Shown: positions 39,401-48,400 of the stretch, in pieces
Layout: each line of letters begins with the position of its first letter
Numbering within the stretch: position 1 is the stretch's first letter
Assembly (NCBI GenBank): GCA_038503035.1
Contig: JAVSML010000984.1
Location: 1-64,000 of the forward strand
Source: Crocodylus rhombifer
Taxonomy: Eukaryota > Chordata > Crocodylia > Crocodylidae
Length of the DNA: 64,000 nucleotides
Direction: 5' to 3'
Program-made: the position numbers and the translations under genes
The notes under the pieces: generated by a model
Told to the model about the DNA's origin: nothing
What the model saw: only the letters and a program-made list of their open reading frames with translations
Database searches by the model: none

Positions 39401-42400
39401 TGAATCCAGACAGTTATGAATGTTTGTATATTGTTTTTATGGAAAAACTGAAAATGTATTCAGTTGTTTGAAATGTCAAAGTGGGGGGAAAGTATTTTCA
39501 CATGTTATGGAAATTGTTTTTCATTTGAGTAATTCAAATGTTTTAACTTTAAGGTCTCTGTGGATTTAAACCTTTACATAAATTGTGAAAGATGCCTTTA
39601 GACATGTACAAATAAATGTGTTTGGGACTAGAAATAAGATCTCTGCATTAGGTTTGTTAAGTGTCCAGTGCCAAGCATATCCAACCATTGAAATAAACTC
39701 AGATTCATTTATTTCAGTTATTTGAAGTTCAGATAAATACATGAGACTCCATATATGTTAAAATCGGATTGTTATATAAAAATGTGTACGTATGGATGGA
39801 GCAGTCATTATTAGGGAGCCTGGTTTTCTCTGATTTAAAAAAAAAAAAAAATCCCCAATTTTCGGGTTAAAAAAATAGTAATCCCAAATTCACACTTTTC
39901 CTCAATTTTAAAATTAGATGTCATACACCACTAATGTGTAGATTATATGTATCTATGTATTAGTGGTGTTTCATTTTGATCATGGACAAATGTGTATTTT
40001 GGGTTATTTTGTTTTTACTTGAAATTTGGGGATTTTTTTTTTAATTGGAGAAAACAAGAATCCCTGGTTATTACCCAGTTAAACTTACAAATCAGGGACT
40101 TGTAACTGGCTATATGACATCCCTGATACCCAACATGCCGAGCAGATCTTGGATGCAGGCGAGACGCAAACCCAGCGTACTAGAATACTACTGCAGTACA
40201 CTCAGAGAATGTACATATTTTATTAGGAATTTAAATTTTGATCTCTCTTTCTCTCTTTTTGATCCCTTTCTCAGATGATAAGCAGACTAATTGAAATGTC
40301 CACTACAAGGACAGGAGTCTTTAATATAGTACTTGGCTATTGCTGTCAGTCTTGGGTACTTTCTACTTCTGATGACACACACATTTCAGAGAATCCCTTC
40401 TTAAATGCTGGAGAATACAGTGAACTTCTTATGGAGGCTTGTATCTTTGGAACTGTATTCCGGCGAGATCAAAGGTATAAAAATACTAGCTTTGCATTAT
40501 GGCTGTGATTTTGTGTTCTAGTATTTGTTACAAAATAGGTTGGGGTGGACAGTCCACATACCACAGTACACATACCACAAGTGGCAGAGGCAACCTTCAT
40601 GTGTGGTACTTGGTAGATTGGGGAGGGAACAGGCAGCACAGTGGCAGACAAGGCAGAAAGCTGAAAGCAGTGCATCGGATCAGGCTGGGAGCAAAAAAGA
40701 ACAGTAGATTGAGCAGATAAAGGGGATTGCAGTGATACTTGAGAGTGCGTGACTAATTAATGACACATGCCAAAAAGGTTGGCCTCCATTGAAATAGGTA
40801 ACGGATTTAGAATCTGGTTTTTTGTTTCCTAGTTTCCTAATTTTATATTCTCATTCTCTTTTGCATAATTTTTCATATGAAAAGACTTATTCAGGATGTA
40901 CATGCCTTTGTAGAAAATCTTGGAGATAATTGTGCAGCAAATGTTGTCACAGAAAGGTAAGCATTAAAAAAAATAGGCTTTGTAATATGTAATATTATGT
41001 ACTGCATCCTTCACTGATGTTGAGACTTGGAATTATATTGTTTTTCTTTTGAAGCCAAATTCTTATGAACACATTAATAAACTTCACATTTCATGCACAT
41101 ACTGCTGCTGGCAGCTCTTAGTAGTTGGGAAAAACTCATTTAACTCACCTTGTAAGGATAATTCTTTTCTACAAATTACTGAAGTTTCCGAAATTCCGTA
41201 AGTCATAATTCACATGCTAGTTATAGGAATTTTAGTTAACAAATGCAATATGACTGTTTGCATTCGCAGCCTTTCATTTGAAGACTTCATATTAAGAGTA
41301 TTAATTGAAATTTTATAATATCCCTTTGACGTTAATAATATACCCATTTTAAATGACACAGATGATGTGTTTTTTTCATAAAGCTAAGCAGCAGAGGAAG
41401 TTAAAACTGACCTTTAATTCTGAATGTCAAGTTTCTAAGTCTTTTCTAGACCACACTTTTGGCTTATCACAATTTAAGAATGAATAATTTTTAATGACTA
41501 ACTTTCTTGAGCCTTCTTATTGTAAAAATTTATGTGCAAGCATATCTTTTTATACAGGCGAGCAGTTCTCAATAAAACTACTCATGTTTATAAGCCTCTG
41601 CGGGAGTAGTCTTACGTTGCGTGGTCAAAAAACTTGCAGTAGAGATCAGAGAATGGTGATATTTGAGTTGGTTGATGAGTTCATGAGTATGGAAAGCAGG
41701 GATAGAATAATGGCTGTCACAGAAGCCAAATTCAGTGGGCAGCTATAATTTTTAAAATGTATTGTTCTTGCTATAGAAAAATAGAAGTTTTAAGTAAGTA
41801 AGCTGTCAGATGCACACAACTGAAAGAAATCACATTGTATATGGTAACTTTTCAGTGTAATTGATTGACAAACCTTTGAACTCTGGTTCTGAGCATTTGT
41901 AGTTTACTGTATTTACTTGAATGTAAAACAAGGTGTCTGTGTCATGTGCCCCCCTGCTTACCCACCCCACTTCTTGCTCCAGGGTTTGGGTTGGAGCAAC
42001 TATGCGCCACAGGCCAAAGTAGGGATGGAGCTGTAGGGGTAGGCACTTAAGGGGTCAGGTACTGGGGGCAGGTAGAAGGGGGGGAAAATGACAGGGAGGG
42101 AGACATGTACTTCAGGGGGCAGTGGATAAGGTGCACAAGCACATAGGGAAGATAGTTGACAGGGGGTGAGGTGCAGGGATTGAGCCACTTGACTCGCCTG
42201 TTGCCTGTTCCCATTGCCTGTGTGCTCTGCTGCAACAGTTGAGGACAGATTTAAGACAACCCTTCAATAGTTAAATTCTGTACATGGAAACTTAACACCA
42301 CTGGGGGCTCATCTTAAATTTGAGTAAATATGGCAGTTTTACTACATAAAGCTTTAGGGCTGTACAAGTACTTGGTCTTTGGTGTCAGATGTACTTCCTT

Positions 42401-45400
42401 TTCTCTGTGGTACCCACCCACCATTGCTAGGGACCTACTTACACTTCCCTTGTTAATTCCAACTTGGAAGACTGTCAGGATGTGTTTTTTCCAGTTCTAT
42501 AATTGTAGATGTACTCCATCCTTGTAATTCATTGTGTAGTTAATTCACCACCAGATAAAAGAATTTTTGCAGCTTGGTTGCAGCACAAAGAGCTGATTTT
42601 CATGGGCACTTCCTGGTGGTGGCCCCTTCCCTTGCCACTGATTGGCAGAGAGGCCCCAGGGGGTGGGGGAACGAGAGGGTGGCTGCCATCTTGGCTTCAT
42701 GTCACCCTGTCAGCCAGTGCCTTCTCCTCCCAGGTGGGCTATGTTTTATTTTTATTAAATATTTTTTAAGTTAATTTTGCAAATGATTGCCTTTTTTTTT
42801 TACAGTTTCTGCAAAAGTGCATTTTACATAGGTCCCTAACAATAGTAGGTGTTTCAGTTGTTGCATGGAAAACCTAGAAACCTGTGACTCTTCAAAATGT
42901 AGGTATTCACCTGCATATGTAAATAGCTATATCCTTTTAAAATAATACTGAGGTAGTATTATTGTGGTGGCCTATGGGCCAGGTGGGACTGAGGGATCCT
43001 TTGCGGGCCAGACAAAGCTCCTCTGTGGGCTGGATCTGGCCCATGGGCTATATCACTTAATCTTTACTTAACCTATACTTGGCTCAGATGGTGTAGTCAG
43101 AGATGATCCAACAGGGGACTGGGCTAGGTGACCTTATAAAATCCCTTTCAACTCTGCTTTTTCTATAGTGCTCATTTGTAAATAACTTTATTCTCCTTTT
43201 TTGTTATTAAACTGTTTTACAGTACAAACCGAGATGAGCATTATGTGCGAATTTGTGTCATCAAATTCCTGTGTTTGTTGGATGAATCTAATAACTCGCA
43301 CAAGATATTTGTAGAAGACCTTGTCATCAAACTCCTTGATAAAGTAAATATTTATTTTTTTAAAATGCATTCTACTAATGATTAGTTGAAATATAAGATA
43401 CTGACAATTAAAGTAATACTGTGAAATGGTTAAAACCTCCTTTTAAACCATACATAGCTTTTACTTATATGTGTCTCTATACCTTTTTGCCTCTACAAAA
43501 ACCCTTGTTTTTGTGGTTTGACTATATTTTGGCTATATTTTTGCCAAAAGGTGAGATCAGCGTTTATTCAGCGAGAACTGAAGCAGTCTGAATAGCCAGG
43601 TTCTGGCTTGTTACTCTGTTTGTGGTGGGCTATTTTGAGTTTATTGCACTCCAATCAGAAGCATCACTGGCTTGAGAATCTGTATTTTGGTTGCTTGTAC
43701 TCTGGGAACAGCAAGGCAAAATCAGCACTTTTTAACATGTTATGTAGTACGTGTTATGTCTGGTAAACTGTAGGTTGTGGGTAGGCATTTCCTTGAAGAT
43801 TGGCTAATAGATTATAATAAAACAATAATATTCTGTTGGGGTTGGGATGGGTATAATCCTAATCTTCACCAGAACTGTTTTCTGCCTCAGCAAGGCACAA
43901 GGCTAATCAGGAGCTGATGTATTTGCCACCAGAACATCACCCATGTCTAGGAAGACCCTTTGGTGATGCTTTAAACTCCGATGAAAGTTCCTTTCTGGTA
44001 GTTACTTTTGGGGCTGAGCCTGTACCTTCCATGTACCACCGCACATGGTGAGAGATCCTGTTGGTGTAATTTGGTGTTTAATCTTTAAGATGCTCTAATT
44101 TCTGTTCAGGAACTGGAGTAGTGGACAGCTGGATTAAAGATGAAAGAATACAATGGTAGCTTAAAGCTACTTTGGGAACTTCACTCCTAAGCTAGGTTGA
44201 GCCATCCTTGGGGATTGTTATTTTGAACTATTGTTTATTTTCTTTTACAGCTTTACAGACCTGTTGTGTAAACTTAAATTCCAGATAGATGCACTCACTT
44301 GTCTGTCCATTCCATCTTGGTAGGGTGAGGGGGAAAATCCAATGTTCACTTCTTTTCTTCCAGCCCCAGTGTTTTACAGCTAAAAATTATCTGAATATTC
44401 ATTAATATTTTGAATAGCTTTTTGTCCATGATCATCTCTGTTATTCCCATTTTTCTGCATTTGCGTTTTACTGGCATAAAGGTCAAAGTTGGACATAAGT
44501 GTGTGTAGGAGTCGAGGGCTATGTCCCCAGCTTGTGGAATTGTGTATAGAATGTCACAGCTGAAGGTCTGAGTTCAGATTTTTAAATTGTTGCTTGGAGC
44601 ACTTGTTTGGCCATAAAATATGAACTTTTTTACTTTGTAGCACAGGTCTGATGCTTCTACCATGGCAAATTTAGCTGTAGGATCCAGCTCTCTAGCTCTT
44701 AAAAACTACAGATTGTAATAGCAGATTGTTCATTATTTCATTGCTGAAAAGTTGAATGTCTCTGATTTTATTATTTTTATCTCAATTCCAAACAGTACCC
44801 ACAGGTATAGAAACCTCAGTTGTTCATCAGAAACGCTTGAGTTGGATTCTCTTTGTTATACAAAAGGGCTTCATGCAGCACAGTTTTTGAAAGTCTCAGA
44901 ACCCTGGAACTTGTTCGTTTTTCAGTGTGAAATGGCCCAGACTGGGTGATGATCTGGACATGATCCGAAACTGATTTATTTAAGAAGGCTTAGGGAAAGT
45001 AGCATTGAGAGGATGTGAGGGATGAGGTGGTTTCTTTGATTTATTGACAGGCTGAGTTAATGCTGCTGAGAATGGTGATCATAGTGTAATCAACAATTCT
45101 CCCTGTCTGTTGCCTGAAAGAGATGGAGATTAACAAGGCTACTGCAACAATAAGAAGTAACAGAGCTGGGTCTTGAAGTTCAGGCAGTAGTAGCTTATGC
45201 TTTTAGGTCCAGAGAGTTTCCAGGTTCAATCTCATCTGTCAGTGGCTTGCTCAAAGAAATATGGCACAGTTCTGTTTTAAGCATTCAGGTAGCCAGACCG
45301 TCCCTATTACTGTGTGAAAAAAATAAGATGAGCTAAATAAAAAGTTAAGTTTGTGTTCCATTATAATAACTGAGCTACCAGAATACTATAAAAAATTAGT

Positions 45401-48400
45401 CAAGGAAATAGTCCTTGCAATAAAATATTTAATGATATAATGCAGAATATATATAGAAATACTTACCTGACCTAAAGCCACATAAACAAGCTGTGTACAA
45501 CTCTTTTTCTGTCATGTTTCTCCTGTCATTTTTTGTTGATGAATCCCAGTTAATATCTGTTTTAACTAGTTTGCAACTGATTCAGATTCAAGAGATGAGT
45601 AATTGCAAACATGTTAATGCTGAACTCAGTTTTCAAACTCCTAAACCTAAAGTAGAGCATGGATTCTTACCTGTGCATCCCTGTAAGTAGGGGTTTCTGT
45701 CTAGGATTCTCTGTTTACATTTTTTGTGTGCTATAGGTCAGTGGTCTCCAAAGTGGGGTGCACATGGCGATCCATTGTGGTGCGGGAAGAAAATGTTAGA
45801 ACTTCTATTTCTGTTTATGTAAATATACATATATTGGGGGTGCGTGCTCAAAATTTTTTTACTGATAGGGTTGCACGATCAAAAAAAAGTTTGGAGACCA
45901 CTGCTCTAGGTACTGCTCTTGGATCATCTTTGGAAACATTGTTTCAAAGTAAGATTGTCATCTTGACACACAAGATTTGTATGCTCTTACAAAGACAAAA
46001 ATATGCTACTAGCTTGCTTAATGTTTTTACTGGCTCCCTTTATGTTGTGTGTTGTTCAAACTACAATTCTGAAGAATCAAAAACTTAAGATAATACATTT
46101 TGCTTAATTCAAAATAATATTTTAGTAGACAATACTTATGTATACAGTGTTCCATTTTTTTTTAATTTTACAGGTTTAAAACATTTCTTCTTATGTTGCA
46201 TTTCTTCGCAGGATGAACTGATATCCAAAACTAGAACACGTTATTATGCAAACTCTTTACAGCACAGAGTTAAAAACCGGTTGTGGCAGACACTGTTGGT
46301 TCTTTTACCAAAGCTAGATCAGGTATTACCCTTATTATTTCTGATTTTTTGGTGTTAGGACTTTTAGAAGGTTTCTAACTATATATTAAATTAGAGTTAT
46401 GTTTAGTAAATTAAATGCATTATTAAATTATTCCATCTGGTTTGATTATTTGCAAAGTCTTATGTGATGCAGCCCTGACTCCTGCAACATGAAATTACAT
46501 GTTAGCTGACTTTTATAGTAAGAAAATTCTGTTAGACCACCTGTGCTTTGAATACTTATCTCTTTAAATTAAGGCTGGCTGTTACAATTATCTGCATGCA
46601 CAGTAGTAATGTTGGAACTTGTACATGAGTTCCAGTTCTGTGGAGGGCTGTGCTTAGGCACAAGGAGGTGACTAGGCTTGAAGCTAAACAGAAACTAAGG
46701 AGAGGGAGGGGGAAGTAGGGGGGAAGGACTGCTCTCATATTGAACATGTAGCTGGCCAGTGACTGATACTTCCCCAAAGTCCCTTCCAATCCCATGCTGT
46801 GAGGGAGGGACGGAAAAACAGCATAAAAAGCATTGTTTGAACTGAGCTTTCTCTGTGCCTTGGGTCAGGTTACTGAGCCGTGTCTTCCAGCAGCTCAACA
46901 CCTATGCGCCCATCTCCTTGAAACCCCTGCACCCATTTCCTTGAAACTTGGCAGGTTTCAAGGGGCTACCATGCCTGCTGCTTTTACCTCACTCCACCAT
47001 AATACACACACGTGACACAAGTTTTGCTCGTCAGCACCTTGAGGTGCAGTTTCCCAGAAACCCCTCCGCCTATCTCCTTGAAACTTGGTAGGCTTTGTGG
47101 CCTCAGTAGGGGCTACCATCCCTGCTGTTTTCATTCGAATTAGGAAATGGCAAAAGTTGTAGGCATTTTTGTGATTTCCCATTATAGCCTATGGGTGAGA
47201 CTTCAAAATGTGTCAAAATAGCAAAACAGCTTCGACAGAACAAAATGGAACGGTGCTTCGAAATAGCGAAATGAAACACTGTCCCTTCAAAATGGCAAAA
47301 CACAAGTCGAAATGAAGCGGTGCTGTTTCTCGTAGCCCTAGTGACTAGGTTGGATCTATTTGCAGCCCTTGAATTATGAATACTCACGAATCTAAAAGTT
47401 TGGAGTGACTGGTGCTCTTAAACCCCATATTTCCAATAACTGCGTTAACTGCTGGTTTTCATTTAATAAAAATATTACATTTTTAGATGCTAAGATTGTT
47501 TAGGAATCGCTTTTTAAAACGGCAGCACTTCTTTGGATTTGTTTCTTTTTAATGGAATACCTGGCATAGCTTGAGTAAACTGTCATAATGATTAAAAATA
47601 CAGTGGGCTGTTCTGTCTAAAATATAGCTCCAGAAGCCATCTTAAAGATGAGTGAAAACTGTTAGCATTGTACAGGTGCTATGTTCAGTCCTTAGAAGAG
47701 GAAGAATGATGACCCAAATGTACTGCAGTGCAATACAGTTTTAATAATAGAACACTCATGTATCACTACCCTATTACAGGTAATGCTCAATATTATATTA
47801 GCTATAAATAGTTATATAAAACAGTGATTGTTTGCAAATAAGATGCATTTTGTTGATTCAGTTTTATCTTTTAAATATAAACAGTACTTCCTTTCCTTTC
47901 CTTAAAATATTATCATATGGTTTTAAAAAACACACTTTCTACTGCGTTGAGGTTAACAGATTTGGCCGGTAAGACTGAAACAGCAGTTCTGCAGCATACT
48001 TCTTTCTGAACTCCCATTGCATATTACATTGTCACACTTTGAACATACAATATATAGACATTGGATGCATCTAAGTTGGGAGTTGTCAACTGGATGTATG
48101 TGTACCCCGGGGGTACTTGGACCAGTCCTAGGGGGTATGTGCGGGTGTGTGGTGACAGAGTGCCATTGCCTCCCAGGAGCATGGTGAGAGCAGTGGTGCA
48201 CCTCTGCGGGGTGGGAAAGCTCACGCAGTGCCCGGCACTACTACATACCAGCCCAGTGAGCTTCCCTGCCCAGCTTAGGTAAAAATATCCTTGTAAAATT
48301 TGGTCTTCAAGGTTAGCAACATTCTGAAACTTCCTTTCAGTTTAAAAAAGAATACATTACTTTATTGTCTAATTTTCTTTTATTTAGAATTTTTTGACTG

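Noticed and set aside
40275..40508. ATG at 40275 as a start of a small protein
   Set aside because: It directly follows a splice acceptor, and the residues align to the middle of TARBP1.
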